The notes: a model not told the origin generated them from the sequence alone. DNA of 64,000 bases from Physcomitrium patens (GCF_000002425.4 NC_037256.1:3695774-3759773); one strand, 5' to 3'. Shown: positions 37,401-51,400, counted from the first letter of the stretch. Translations and numbers: made by a program.

Positions 37401-40400
37401 CCCAGAGGAAAAAAAAAGTGGGTGGCGGCGCAACAGCAGGACAAAAAACACAAACCCACTCACTCTCTCGCTCACTCTCACTCGCACTCCCTCAATCAAC
37501 CGCTCGATCTCTCTTGCTTACTCACTCGCTCACTCGCTCGCTTTGCCGATGCCGATGCCGATGCCCACAACGGCACAAGCTTCGGACCACGCCCACCCCC
37601 CTGCTTGCCCTTTTCACACCGCCCTTAGCTCCGCTTCAAAAGACACCAATACTCCCTCCCCTTTTCACACTGCCCTCCCTTCTCTCCTCCACGTGGCCAT
37701 GTCCACCTTGTCTCGTTGTCCACCTCGGATCCCGCCCTCCTTGGAGCTGGGTTTGTGGCGGGTTTGCACCGTGATGGATTTGAGAATCGTTTCTGAGATT
37801 AGATTATTAACATGCTGTGAGATTTGAAGATATGGGTTGTTTGGTTTTTGTTTTTAAAGTGGATGTCCGTGCGAGAAAGAGTAGATGGTGTGCACGTTGC
37901 TTTGAGCATGTGTAGTGTGGTGTGACTACTAGGATCAAATCTAATATTGAAGCTTTCTATTGGGAAACTAGTTGAGCATTGCACATTTCAATGTGCTCAA
38001 ATTGAATTGTGTGGAGTTTTAGTGTTTTAGGTTGTAAGTATGCTCAAAATACAGAGTTGTATTCATACGGTTTGCAGTCCCTGCTGTGGGTAGTTCTTAA
38101 TTGTGGTTGAATTCACAAATTTTGCACATTTTTTGATCGTCTACAAAAAAAAGAAAAAAGAAAAAAGAAAATTGCAGATGAAATTGATGTAATGTAATGT
38201 TCCGATTTTCTTTTGTTTATTAAACTTTAATGAATTTACAATTCTACAAAAAACAAAGCATGTAACGCAAAATTTGGGTTCCTAGAAGTATAAAATTGAA
38301 TCTATATTGTGCATCATTATTTTTTTTTTCTCAAATGAAAAAACGATATTGTCATAAAAAACTTCATTGAAAGTTCTTTGAATTTTTCAAAATGCAAACA
38401 AATAACAAAGTTTCGAATCCTTATTTGATTCCATTTCGATTCAAAAACTAAAAAATATCTATCTTACTTCATGTATCCCACATGTCTAAATAATCATGTT
38501 CATATGACATTCCTCTGCATTTTCTAGATGATGTTCAAATTTAAAATATGTTTTGTATTGTTAGTGAACACAGCTGAATTTATTGAACTATAAACATATA
38601 TATATTGTTACACCAAAGAATAAAAAAATACAAACACTTCCTCTGCTAATGAAAATGGATGGACATAACCTACACAAATTGCATAGCCCTTAAAGTATGT
38701 AAAGTATAACTCTTCAATTATATGTGTTTGTGTGTGTGTGTGCATATCTATACACACACATGCATTTTAGTAGCTAATAGTTGAATCTTATATGTACCTC
38801 TAATTGATTTGAAACATGTAGACACAAATTAAGACAATCCTAGTTAATTCTGATCATATATAGATCTAGAGTGCTTGCCAGAGCAATTACCATTGTATTC
38901 ATATTTAATTTATATTAAGTTTATTTGTCTGGGCATTATCTTTTTTCTTCAAAATCTTCAATTATAAATTTTAAAACAGGAAATTACTGAATTTTGGTTA
39001 GTTGAAACTTCTAGGTTTACTAATAATATGAAAAGTTGAGGAAAACAATCAAAATCCGTGCATATATGGACATACAAATAAAATTAAATAAAAATATTTA
39101 ACCTTTTTTACTCTCCAATCCAAACTTGTAGAACATAATAACTAAAAAAATAATTTTTTAAAGAAAATTATTTAATTTCACCTCAACCTGTCCCTTCCAA
39201 TTCATTACTATCCCATTATTAACATGGTAAAATTTTACTTGTTACATGCATTTGACTTTTTTGTTTTCTATTTTCATGGGACTTTTTGGTAGTTTGGTGA
39301 TGTATACATGTATTCATATGTATGTGTTATTGCTGAAAACTTTAACATGTCCTGAAAACTAACAAACAAATACATGTGATCAAATAAATACCTTCCATCC
39401 TTTTTCTCTCTTTATTCTTATTTTTATACCAATTTGATAAATAAGTACGTATATTACTTTAAAATAGTCAATGAAGAGTTAATTGTTTTAATTGTGTGTA
39501 TATTTCCAAAAATAAGATATGTTCACAAATGATCTTGTTTTTGTTCACGAACTGATTATTTTCTAGTCGACTCTGACAACTTCCTTTCAACTGTGATTTC
39601 ATTACGTTCCTAAATAGTGCTATCAATCCATACTTAGTTTAGTTGTTATCATTTATTTATTTATTCGTTCTATTCTTGGGATGTTTGCAAGTTTTTGTCA
39701 ATACAAAATCCAAACCAAATCATCCACTAATTCTCGTTCATTCATGTCATACATCAAATCTTAAAAGGCCCTTAAAGAATTAGGGAGATGTAGGGAAAGA
39801 ATGAAATGGATGGTAGAATGCAAGGGAGCTTTTTCTTTCATTTTATTTTGGGACATTGCTAGCATCCATGAAGCAAAATTGGGGATTTCACACATTCTCC
39901 AACATGCTATATTTGGGGACTTTAAAGCCATTGAGAGTGGAGCAATTTGTTTCCAACAATTTGGTTGCTTGTGAGTGGGTAATATGTATATATACCAATA
40001 AAATAAGTAATGAATTGTGTGATAGGTAGAGCCCTATCTTACTACCTCTCACTCTAACTCTCTCTCCTGCTGGCTGCTTCTCCACCTCTCATTCTTCATG
40101 ACTTCTATTTTCCTTTATCTATTTTCTTATTCTGGGGGAAATAACTATTCATAACAGGTACAATTTGCATATGTATTCATTGTCCTCCCCCCTCCCCCTT
40201 ATCCTCTGTTTCACATGAGAATATAGTTTTCAAAATAATAATAATAAATAAATAAATAATCATGAGGAATCTTTCTCAGTCAGTCAATGGTTATTTCAGG
40301 ATGGACAAAGCAATGCCAACAGCCAAAAAAGAAAGGAAAGATAAAGTTAGACACAAAAAGTAAAGCAAAAGCTGTTCTGGTAGTAGAAAACAACAAGGTG

Positions 40401-42780
40401 ATAGCAAAATATAAAAAATAAGAGAGTAGTGATGAATGAGCTGGTGGATGGATATATGTTAAACGAAGAGTACCCCCCACCCTCCCCCACCCCTTTCTAC
40501 CCATTTCGGTTGCACAGTCCACATGGGGTTCACATGTTGTGCCTTCTCGTCAACCCGTTTCTCCTTTTTTTTTTCTTCACATTTTTCTTTCTAGCACGAA
40601 TAAATGAATGCAAAATTAGTATAAACATGGATTAGAGTATCAAATGCAGCCCATTCATCCCACACCCACAACTACCACCTTGCTGTTGCAATTTTCTAAT
40701 GGAAAAACGACCCAACAGTACTGACACCGTATTGATAAAATCAAACTGGAAATCCTTTACATTTATACAGAAACAACTTTGTCCCTGCCAGGGAGGCTAA
40801 AGAGCCACGTCCCTTTTTCTTCTAGGAATCCTACTACTATTAACACAATCTCGGGTTCTAATATTAGTATTATTCCATCACCCATCTCGCTTTTCCTCCT
40901 CCTCCTCCAACACTCACTTTTCTCTTCTTTCCACTCTTTTTCTTTTCCGTTCATTCCATGTCTGGGTTAGAAGGGGGAAAGAAATAATGAGGATAAAGAA
41001 AAGGAAATGGAGAGGAGAATGAGATGGGGACTGAGTACCACTACTGTACTGGGTGTTGGCAGAGAGAGAGGGAACAGTACACACATGGCAAAAGCTGCCT
41101 TAGTAAATTCTTCTAAAAGCACTATATATTAGGCTGACCTACCCTCTTTAAGGCAGCCCATTGCAATGCTCGTTAGATGAAAAGGATGATGGATGAAACT
41201 AGGTCGGGAGCGTTCTCCGTTGCTCGTCCATTCATCCCAAGACATCCTACAGTTAACTGGGTCTGCATTGGGTTTCAATGACCAATGTTTAACTTGGCTC
41301 TGGGGTGCTCCATGATGGGAGCCATCCTTGGGGACATGTAGTTGGATGGATGGGGTCATTCATCTGTGGTGCTCAAGCTCCAGCTTTTAAGAGGCTCCAA
41401 GATTTCCTGGGATGTGAGTGTTAAATGCACCCCCCAATCTACTCGTGAGAGACTTGTGAGAGGGGGTTCCTTCCACCATAAGTTCATAAAAGCATTCAAA
41501 TTTTAAATGAAAATTCCTTCGTTCTTCATGTGTGCTTGTAAGCCTATTTAAGCCAATCGTCTTGTTAACTTTGGTTGGTATGTTAAATATGTAAAGTGAG
41601 TGTTGGGTTTTTACTTCAGGAGGAGAAGCACACACAACAACACAATGCTTGTTTATTTATTGAACAAACATGCATGTAGACATGTCTTTTAAAAATTTGT
41701 ATTTTAAATTAAATGAAAATAAATAAAAATAAATCTGGTTCATATATATATATTAGTGGAATAGAAATAATTATTCAACACAAACACACATATATTGTGT
41801 ATTTGATTTTATTTCTTTATTTTTGTGTATATGATTCTTAAACACGTGGTAAAATCAAAATTGCAAAATATGCATATATTTATAAGACCGTGTGTAGTCA
41901 AAATTTATTGTTACAGAGATTTGTTCTTTAAGATATCATCACAATGACAAAATTGAGATAAAAGAATGTGATGTGTCTTGCATAATCAACAACACACAAA
42001 TATAGTTAAAACCTAATGGATGTGGCTCTTGGTATCAACCTTGAATGTTGGGTATCTCTACCTTCTTCATTTACTAAGACATTATTTGAGGCAAAAATTG
42101 GCTGACGATTTTGAACAAATTAAAAAATTCATAGACACATGAAATGATGTAATGGTGTGTGTCTATCAGTGCAAATCTATCTAAACAGTATACATTGCTT
42201 CATCTAACTCACATATGGATGGATGGACATATAGACACGTAGAGTGATGTAACACCCAGTAGATGGATGCACAACAACACATATGTACTGTTATCTTCAA
42301 TCCATAAGATATGAAAATCAAAAAGAGAATTTAATTTTCTTAATACTTCACATGTGTATATAAACATGTACCAACTTTCTGTGTTTTTTATGTAACTTCA
42401 AAATATTTTTTCATGGACTTTTTGAAATAATTCTTTGTGGTATTACTTTCTCTTCTGAAGAACTGCAGTCAAAGTTTATTTTAGATATGGTAATTCAAGC
42501 TTCAAGTGCTTACAAAGATTTTTTCCTTTTTAGAATGGTTTGCAATTTAATAATTTAACTAATTCAAGAAAGTTGATGCATGCAGGTACACAAATATACA
42601 TTCATACAACCACACACATTAAAAACATCTCATCCATAAAAACTTCATCAATTACAAAACATGGTGTTTATCTTTCATTAATGTATATACGCATACATAC
42701 AAGAGAGTCAAATTGCTAATGCTATACATGTTGCTGTATGCCTCAACCCCTCAAAAAAATTTCGAAAAGGAAATTGTTAG
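37401..42780. other. Intergenic DNA upstream of the HD-Zip gene
   Basis: It begins with a CTCACTCG-type low-complexity block (37457-37540) and a GATGCC triplicate (37546-37565). From 37850 it is mostly AT-rich. A patch at 40060-41640 has higher GC and pyrimidine-rich tracts but no convincing gene. A CACTATATATTAGG element occurs at about 41120-41133. Confidence 0.5.
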
Positions 42781-43279
42781 CTTTAAGACCCTCCAGACGA
42801 AAAGGAATCCTTCTTCAACAGGCAATTCAAACATCTCATCTGGCATTTTTCTAACAACTGAGATCTGAATGTTACAGTGGGGAAACAATTAGGTTACCAC
42901 AATGAATGCAAGCAATGTCCATGGTGATCCCTTTCTGCCTGGACCTGGTCTTTCCATCTGGAATTGTCAGCCCTAAGGACAACAAGAAGGGCTCTGGGAG
43001 CTCAGTTGTTCATCTGGGCTTGGGAAGCATTGGTGTGCAATGGCCAGCACAGCAGCAGCAGCAAGACAAGTACCAGTGCACAAGGATATTGTAGAGTTGG
43101 GGCCAGTCCAAGAGCCACCCTTATCACCCACTGTTCACTTGAAGTCAGTCTCCTGTCGAGGATGAGTAACCAACCCAGAAACTCCAGTAACCTAATGCAA
43201 CACAAAGTGGAGAAACAAACTCCAAAGCAACACTCAGGCAAGTTGGCAAAATGTTTGGCACCTCAAGCAATCAAAAAAA

Positions 43280-43870
43280 AAAAAGGCTGCATTCATCTGG
43301 AATGTGTGGCACAAAGCAATTGCAGTTAATGACTGGCAAGATAGATTCATCACCCAATATTGATGCCTCATGCCCCTTCTGCCCTAGAATAAACTGAACC
43401 ATTCTCCATTGTTTTTGGATGTGCTTGAAGGCTAAAGTGAGTATGGGAGTGGTGCTCCAGAGTGATTCACAACATACAAGCCAAACCAAACAATCTGCCA
43501 TCCCACTCTAACTTTACATCGACCCAATGTATCCTTGCACACAAACTCCCAAAGCTGTTTAGAAAGTTCAACATAATATTTTCCCTCCTCCAAGGTATCT
43601 CACTCTGGGAGATCTGGTTAGAACTGAACAATCATGCTTTTAACCAATACTGACTGGTCCTTGGAGAAGCCCATAAATTGGATCAGGCAAGGATTCACAG
43701 ATTATGCTCAAATTGAATGGAGTGAGATTTTGGAAAATACTCCAGACAAAGCCCCAGAGGGATGGTATAAAGCATTCAACACCAGTTGGGGGAACAATAA
43801 TGTCATATACAATAGATACAGCAGGAAAATGATATGGCACCCACAACATTCTCCAAACCCAAGGTAGAGT
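43280..43870 (+). pseudogene. 3' end of a LINE reverse transcriptase with zf-RVT domain (decayed)
   Basis: In shifted frames the translation shows FIWNVWHKAIAVNDWQ at 43292-43339, then CPFC and, after a stop, TILHCFW with the spacing of the zinc-binding zf-RVT domain found at the end of plant non-LTR retrotransposon polyproteins. Next comes LLQGISLWEIWLELNNHAF (about 43590-43645) and WSLEKPINWIRQGF (43655-43696), the usual tail of these proteins. At least two frame changes and several stops break it. The A-rich runs at 43273-43284 and 44021-44056 may be unrelated. The reverse transcriptase core is not visible upstream. Confidence 0.65.
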
Positions 43871-45078
43871 AGCTCCCTGATACAATGGGGTTGTAACATT
43901 ACATATTCTAGGGTCCTGTATTGAGTTGCAATTTGGTTGGAATCTCTGAGTCCCACCTAGACCAAACACTTGGTACTAGAGTTCCTGCAATGAAATCTCC
44001 ATTCACTAGTGCCAAATTACAAAAAAAAGGAAAAAAGAAAAAAAAAGAAAAAAAACCAGTCTCCCTTCCTGTCTCTTTATTTATGCACTTGGGTGGGAAC
44101 TGGAGTGTCAATTCCCAATGATGGGGCCTCTTCAGGTGTGATGTCCCCCCCCCCTCTCTGGAATCATTCTTTACCAAACTTCATCCTCAAGCGACGAACG
44201 TAATAATTCATCCACTTTCACCTGGACTGGGTACAGTCTCCAAGGCATGCTTCCCTGGGACACATAATTGCAAAATCTGAGTTAGAAATCAAGACAACAA
44301 GTTAGCATATCAAGTATGCAAGTCAGAAAGTAAAAGGATGGGGGGGACTTTGCTTTACTCCTGATCATTTGCTAATTTAGAATGGTTTCAGGATCCAGAT
44401 GCTGCTGTTGGTGTTCCCATCCCTGCTTCAATAATGAATATGGGCCATGTCTGGGGCCAGGCATTGGGGAACAGTCATCAGCTGGCTTGGATGGATGGCC
44501 CATGAACCAAACATTCTCATGGGCCAAGCCAAAACAGCTGGCTGTGGAGAATACAGGGATTAAACCAGATGGTGGATGCAGAGCTGGACATGGATGAATG
44601 GAACTGTGGATGTGATTTCATCCCTTGGACTTTGCCATCTTTCATCCAGTGTTGATAGAGGCCTGTGAGTGGATATGTTTTGTGTTGTTTGTTGTTTTGC
44701 TCTTTAATTTCCAGTTAGGACAGAGTTGTTGTGACAAGGCACGCTTTTGGGCAGAAGTGTATGGGCTCTTATGACCATACAGCTTTGAGTTTTCAGTTTG
44801 CTTTGCTGCAGGCACTGGGATAAAAGCATCTGATCCATTGGGATTTATTTGCTTTTAATAAATTGCAGGGAAAATAATGCAATCTACCTATTCATCTTTT
44901 GCACATGTTTTGTTAGAGTTGTCTTTTTCTACCATGGAGCTTCTGTGGACATGTAGACTTTCAATCAGTTGAGTTTTAGTGGTTAAAACAAATGCAACAG
45001 ATGCCCAAGGTTGGTTATGTATATACATGATTTTTTCATTTTTTACCGCTCGTAAGTTGTCAAAAAGTGACATTTTAG

Positions 45079-45097
45079 ATATATATATATATATATA

Positions 45098-45159
<62 letters not shown>

Positions 45160-45182
45160 AATGTGTGTGTGTGTGTGTGTGT
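45079..45182. repeat. Compound microsatellite (TA)n(TC)n(TA)n(TG)n
   Basis: Four dinucleotide blocks follow each other without interruption: TA, TC, TA with one CA, then TG. It is a likely replication-slippage hotspot. Confidence 0.97.
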
Positions 45183-45779
45183 CATACAAGCACATAACTT
45201 GAAATCCAAACCCAATATCTTTCTAGAAGTTATTGTGTTAATTTTAATTTTAAGCAATTCAAGAAACTCAGTGAATGAAAACATATGTATATTGCTGGCA
45301 TTGAAACTTTTAATATAATTCAATATCTAATGAAATAAGATGGGAATGAATTTTTCATCTTATGATTGGCTTTCTTCACCTTGCATGATCAAGAAAGAGA
45401 TGGATAAGACTTGCCACAATTACCTGGTCTGATGTAGGGACAGAGTAGGTTTATATATAATATGGCAAGTTCCCACTCCAATAAATTCATCATTTTCAAC
45501 TTCAAATTTTTTGTACATATACATATTTTATATGAAAAAACTACATCAAGTGGTAACTCAGAAGCTGAAATGCATGACAGATTTTTTTTTTGTGATTCAT
45601 TTGTTTTGAAGCAGAAACAATATTACTGGAAAATTATCCAACAATTTTAAGTATCATCTTCTAAAATAAAATGCTTTCACTTAATGGCGACATATTTTCC
45701 AAGTTTTCCAAACAAGATAGGCCGTTGAACTATACATGCGAGTGAATGTGTACCCACATCTATAAATAAATAAATATAA

Positions 45780-46490
45780 TACTTATTTTGCGGGCTGGGC
45801 AGATATGCGTCAGGCAGGTTGGAAGAATGTGGCGTGTGCCAGAGGGAAGCGCCCGCCAACAACTAACAGTTCAGCCAGGCCCGGCCCGGCCCGGCGCAGT
45901 CCCAGGCAGGCTCTTCACTTCACTTCACTTGCTCATTGTTCACTTCATGGCTTTGTCCAGTGGCAGCAAGAGCTGCAGGGTCATCATTCCCATGCATTTA
46001 CGGCAAGTGGTGCAGATCTTACTTCGCCTCCTCCTCATTCATTCATTCTGGCGTACGAGGAATTAGAAATTAACCCCCCCCCCGTTTGTACTACTAGATA
46101 ATGAGGCCAGGCAGTAGTAGTAGTAGAGTGCGGGTGGGCGGGCTGGCGTGCTATTAGGTAGGTGAACCGACCGACAGAACAAACCAGGGCAGAGATTGGG
46201 GCGCAGGCATTCGGCCAGGCAACGCGGAAAGAAGGTGGGGGAAGTGCCACCTCAGCCGAATCTTGTCTGACATGGCGCCAGGTTGGATGCTGCTTCCGGA
46301 TGCTTTACATTCACGATGTGCGGCATCTGGTCCTTCTCATGAGTGCCAAGCTGCTTACATCGTGGCCCCCACACCATCTTCATCCATCCACATTTCATCC
46401 ACTTTCGTCATACATCCGTCCATCTTCCATTTTCCCCTCGTCGGCTACCGAAATCCGGGCCCATATTCTCCTATTTTAGATTTAGACGAT
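45780..46490. other. GC-rich island without a recognisable gene
   Basis: An isolated block of high GC content with GGCCCGGCCCGGCCCGG at about 45879-45896, a run of about 11 C at 46073-46083 and TAGTAG repeats at about 46114-46126. Open frames on both strands have biased compositions and no domain I know. It could be an orphan promoter or the start of a non-coding transcript. Confidence 0.4.
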
Positions 46491-47523
46491 TATGCTGAGG
46501 CAGTTGTCCAACAGCAAGACTTGTCTGGTTTGTTTTTGGGTTTTATTTTTACACAAAGTAGGACTTATTCAATGTTTCAATGATTGATTGAGTGATTACA
46601 TAGCAGATGTAAACTTACATTCTAACATCTATTGTGGTATATGTAAGATCACTAGACTATTGATTAAGGCTGTTGTACACTACTCGTTGTTGTGAATCAT
46701 TATTGTGGCACTCTTGAGTTCTATTTGATTTCGAAAATAAATCTTATCCCAACCATAATTCTTATTATCCAAGTTTTTTTAAAGACTTTTTTGTGATTTT
46801 TTTGGTTAGTCGTTTTTTCTATGAATTTTCTAATATGGATATCACTTCATATTTTTGTTTCAGGTACAAATTTATTTTCTTTGAATCCAAATTGCATATT
46901 GACATAAGTTTCATAGTAATTACTATATCATTTAGAAGTTTTCAAATCTTGGTGGAAAAACACTTATATTGTTTGATTCCAAGAAAAGGCCTTCCAAGGT
47001 CTCCATTTTTTAGGAATAGAAATGATTTTTTATATATATTTGATGTACCCTAGTTCCAAATTCTTTGAGTTTGTTAGCAATTCCAAGACTTATGTAGTAT
47101 AGTTTTATATCTGCGGAGAGTGCATAATGTACACTAGATATTTATGGTAAGACTAACTTGTCCTTGTTCTTCTTTATAAACCTTGGAAATTATTGGATGT
47201 TTGTATCTTGAAGTTGTAAGGCTCTTACAACCCCCTTGACAAGAAATATTTTGGTTATGTCTCTAAGGCTAGTGGATCTCTTACCTCCACCCCCCTCCCT
47301 AAATAGGTAAAAAATAGACCAAAATACTTTGGATTTAGTAAAGGATATATTATTACTTTATAAATCAAAAATTTATCATTGATTTAAAATTACAAATCAT
47401 ATAAAAGAATATATAATACATATATGAAATAAAATAATAAAATATTAATTATGATAATACCAGAAAATACATAAAAATTACTAAAAAAAAATTTAGCTTA
47501 TATTTCATTTTGTTAGTAAGAGG
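46491..47523. other. AT-rich intergenic DNA left of copy B1
   Basis: No gene recognised. One 86-codon frame at 46793-47053 is F/I/Y-rich and unlike a known family. Confidence 0.5.
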
Positions 47524-47528
47524 CTTAT

Positions 47529-47948
47529 TGTCACGGACACAAAATACAGACTTGAAATCTAACAAGAAGTTCAAGAAGAAGTGGCAGAACTAGATTAAAC
47601 AGATGAGTACAAGAACAACACCAGAAAGGTGAGCTAGAACTCCAAGAGATGTGTTGTCGAGACTGAAGAACTCTTCAACCTCGATTCATATATATACTCC
47701 TACTTAGGAAGCTTCTCGAGCTACTTCTATTAACTAGGAAGCTTCTAGAAAGTTCCAGGGGATTCCTTTCTAGAAGCTTCTAGAAACTTCTCTTCTAGAA
47801 GGTTCCAGAGACTTCCTTTCTAGAAGCTTCTAGAAACTTCTCTCTAAAAGGTTCCAGAGGCTTCTCTTCTAGAAGGTTCCAGAGGCTTGTTTTTTAGAAG
47901 GTTCTAGAAACTTCTCTCTAAAAAGTTCTAAGGAATATGTCCCTAACA
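47529..47948 (-). repeat. 3' LTR of copy B1 (420 bp)
   Basis: Starts TGTCACGGACACAAAATAC and ends GTCCCTAACA on the plus strand. A TATA box (minus strand) lies at 47688-47698 and the pentamer array at 47706-47935. It differs from the other LTR by a few transitions and by lacking one 75-bp repeat. Confidence 0.97.
47706..47935 (-). promoter_or_regulatory. Heat-shock-element-like pentamer array in the 3' LTR of B1
   Basis: From 47737 to 47841 the sequence divides into 21 consecutive 5-bp units, 19 of which are nGAAn or nTTCn, largely alternating; the two exceptions are AGGGG and AGAGA. After a 1-base shift the same 5-bp rhythm continues to about 47920. Alternating nGAAn units in fixed 5-bp register are the binding site of heat-shock factors. 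In the direction of transcription the array ends about 40 bases before the TATA box. Confidence 0.85.
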
Positions 47949-47995
47949 TCACCGCCTCCTTTAGCTTCGAGGTCTCTGAGAAGCAATGTTGTTGA

Positions 47996-48349
47996 TCAGT
48001 ACCAACGCAAGAAAATGAAGATCTATCGCATAACTTCTGCTATGAACTCCAACTATTGTTCATGAGGTAAGTGGTTCATCGACCCTTGAAGCCAACGGTA
48101 GTGGCTCACGCCTTCGACTTCTGACCAAGCATGAACTTTCGTGTCCTCATTGTGAAATTGTCCTGCAAACACGCCTTCTGGTTGACCATCGTAAGCAGGC
48201 TCGATCTCAAATACAATCACCAGTGATCGGTTACTCGGTATCCTCCGTCGTCATCGTGGTACATGTAGTTCTTCATCTCGGGGTCGCCTTCGTGAGCTAC
48301 TCGGTTGCGATACTCTGACTGGCATAGTATCTATCTCTTGGCTATCCAT
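47996..48349 (-). pseudogene. Third reading frame (ORF3) of copy B1, 118 codons, unknown function
   Basis: It starts at ATG 48347-48349, 116 bases after the pol stop, and runs in one frame to TGA 47996-47998 near the 3' LTR. Three in-frame stops interrupt it, at codons 33 (TGA), 99 (TAG) and 109 (TAG), each one transition away from Arg or Gln. The N-terminal third is Ser/Arg-rich (VSQPSSSRRRPRDEEL), the middle is hydrophobic then acidic (LVIVFEIEPAYDG), and near the end it has GVSHYRWLQGSMNHL. Copy A2 has a frame at the same place with the same motif (GMGHYRWLRGPINHL). I recognise no domain. It is neither env-like (no membrane segment) nor part of the chromodomain. Confidence 0.65.
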
Positions 48350-48465
48350 ATCAAAAGACCAAACTACGATCTATCTTGGAGAAAATAACTACATCAACTA
48401 TGAATTTTGCTGGTGCTCTCCCCTTTTCTTATATTGTTGGGAGAACAAGCTTCAGAAAGAAGCTA

Positions 48466-51400
48466 TCATCGAATTGATTTAGGTTTATCGGGATGTCGTT
48501 GATGAAACTCATGTACCTTTTGTGGCGCATTCGCAAGATTTTCAGCTAGTTCCCACGTTCGCTCATTAATGTCATAGCTGCACTAATGAACAAGATATTT
48601 TAACTTTTCCCACCTTCGCCATGAATCCAATACTTTTTCAACCTCGTATTCTTCGTGGTTCTCGATTTTAATACTAGGTGGCGGACACTGCACTCTTCCA
48701 GGAAAAGATGACTCTCGATAAGGTTCCAACAGAGAAACATGAAAGACTGGATGTACCTTCATAGAAGCCGGTAACTCCAGCTGGTATGCCACTGGATTAA
48801 TTTGCTTCTGGATGATAAATGGTCCCAATCTTTGATAGTCCAACTTATCACATGGTCGCTTGGTCTTGATATTTTGTCAAAGAAGCCAAGCTTTGTCTCC
48901 AACTTTGAAAGTAGGTGCTGGATTCTGAAATCTATCTGCAGACGTCTTATAGGATTCTTGAGCGGATTGTAATTGAAGCTTCAACATAGTTTGAAGCTCT
49001 GATAGTTGCTTCGCAAATCCTTCAGCTGCTGGATTGTTATTTGTTGACGGACTCAATAAATCAAGCTTCGGATGATACCCATAGTTGGATAAGAATGTTG
49101 TTTGTTGAGTCGACGCATGGAGGGTGTTGTTATATGCAAACTTGGCTAGTGGTAGATATGCAGTCCAATCGTCTTGTTGATAGTTGATGCTGCATCGTAA
49201 GTACTGCTCCAAGACTTAGTTCACCCGTTCCGTTTGGCCATCAGTTTGAGGATGAAAAGCCAAAGAAAGCTTGATATCCACCTTCAATATTCCAAAGAGA
49301 GATCTCCAAAACTTTGACACGAACTGGGTACCTCGATCTGATATGATATCATCTGGTAGTCCATGATATCGATACACATTATCGAGAAAGAGTCTTGCTG
49401 TGACTTCACTGGACGATGTCTTTTTACAAAGAACAAAGTGTGCCATCTTCGTAAGCCGATCTACCACGACAAAGATGTTGTCAAATGAGTTTGATGATAG
49501 CAAGTCCGTGATGAAGTCCATAGAAATTGAAGACCATGGTCGACGTGGAATTGGCAATGGCTGTAGAAGTCCATAAGGGCGATGCCGAGGATTCTTAGAT
49601 CTTGAACAAATGTCACAAGAGAGGACACAATCTTTCACATCCTTCCACATTTAAGGCCACCAAAAATCTCGAGAAATAAGCTCCAAGGTCTTGTTGAATC
49701 CAAAATGTCCTGCAGCTGGAAAATCATGGCGAGATTGAAGAACTCGAAGTCGTGCTAGTCCTTTTGAAATGTACAATCGCTCTTCAAAGTATAAAAGATC
49801 TCCCTCCACCTTGAACTTGTCGTCATTGGTACGTTGCTTGATATCAATGGCTATTGAATCTTTAATGGTCATAGTACGTACCTGGTTTAGGAAGTCAGCA
49901 TCAAATGATACAATAGTAGCACAAAGTTGAAATCTCTCTAGCTTCAATAACGTTGTACATTGTTGATCAAACGCTGCTTCTCCAGCCTTTGATGCAAGAT
50001 ACGATCTCTTTGATAAAGCATCGGATAGTCCTTGCTGCCTTCCAAGTCGATAAGTGATAACAAAATCGAATCTAGATAGCGACATATTCCACTGAGCTTG
50101 ACGCCGATTTAAAACTCGAGCCATCATGAAATACTCCAAATTCTTGTGATCCGTATATATGGTTACTGGATGTGCAGCTCCTTCAAGAAAGTGATGCCAT
50201 TCTTCGAAAGAATCCACTATAGCAAGAAGTTCCTTATCGTGGATCTCATAATTGATTTCAGCAGCAGAGAACTTCCGAGAATAGAATGCAACTGGATGGA
50301 GCTTCTTAACTTCACTCATTTGTGAAAGCACAGCTCCCAAAGCAAAATCTGAAGCATCACTTTCTAAATAGAAGGCCTTTGTAAAGTCTGGATGTACCAA
50401 AATTGGAGCTGTAGTAAATGCTGTCTTCAAATCTTGAAATGCCTTCTCCGCCAAAGGTCCACATTCCAACTTATCCTTGCATGTTAATCGAGTGAGAGGA
50501 GCAGCAACTTGAGAATAATTCTTGATGAAGATCCGATAGAAGTTAGCAAAACTAAGAAAGCATTGTACGTCTCTAACCGTCTTCGGAACCTCCCAAGACA
50601 TGATTGCTTCTACTTTCTTGGGGTCTATCTTCAAACCTTCTGTAGTCGCAATGAACCCCAAAAATTCCATCTCCGTCTGGTGAAATAAACACTTTTCTAA
50701 TTTGGCATATAGTCCTCGCTTGCGTAGTTTCTCCAAGACCAAACGAACATGCTCCTCATGCTCTTCCTCGTTTTTAGAGAATATTAAAATATCGTCCAAG
50801 TAGTTGACAACAAAATCGTCGAGGTGTTCTCGAAAGATGTCATTCATCATATGTTGGAAAATTGCTGGAGCATTGGTAAGACCAAAAGGCATGACATTAT
50901 ATTCGAAATGACCATATCTTGTACGGAATGCTGTCTTCCACTCATCTCCTTCCTTGATTCGTACGAGATTATAAGCTCCCCTTAGATCAATTTTTGTAAA
51001 GATCTTTGCATGTCCAAGTTGTTCTTAGAGACTAGAAATGAAGGGTAATGGGTAACGATTTTTCTTTGTTACCTTGTTGAGGCCTCGATAGTCCACACAC
51101 ATCCGTAATGATCCATCTTTCTTCTTCACAAATAAGATGGGTGCTCGAGCTGATGATTTTGAATGACGAATGAAGTTCTTGGCTAGATTCTCATCGATGT
51201 ACTTTCGTAACTCTGCCAACTCCGTTTGCGATAGATTGTAGATTGGGCCAAAAGGTGGTTGTGCTCCTTCTTGCAAGTCTATGGCACAATCATATGGTCG
51301 GTGTTCCGGTAGTATGTCGGCGTTCTTTTAAAACACGTCTTCAAAATCTTTATATTGCTCCGGTATACTTGCTGTTGAGATCTTTTCCTCGGTAGTTGGA

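Noticed and set aside
45079..45323. Frames made of the compound microsatellite
   Set aside because: Pure dinucleotide translation (IYIYI, SLSLS, CVCVC).
46793..47053. An 86-codon frame, F/I/Y-rich
   Set aside because: Composition follows the AT-rich DNA and no family is recognisable.
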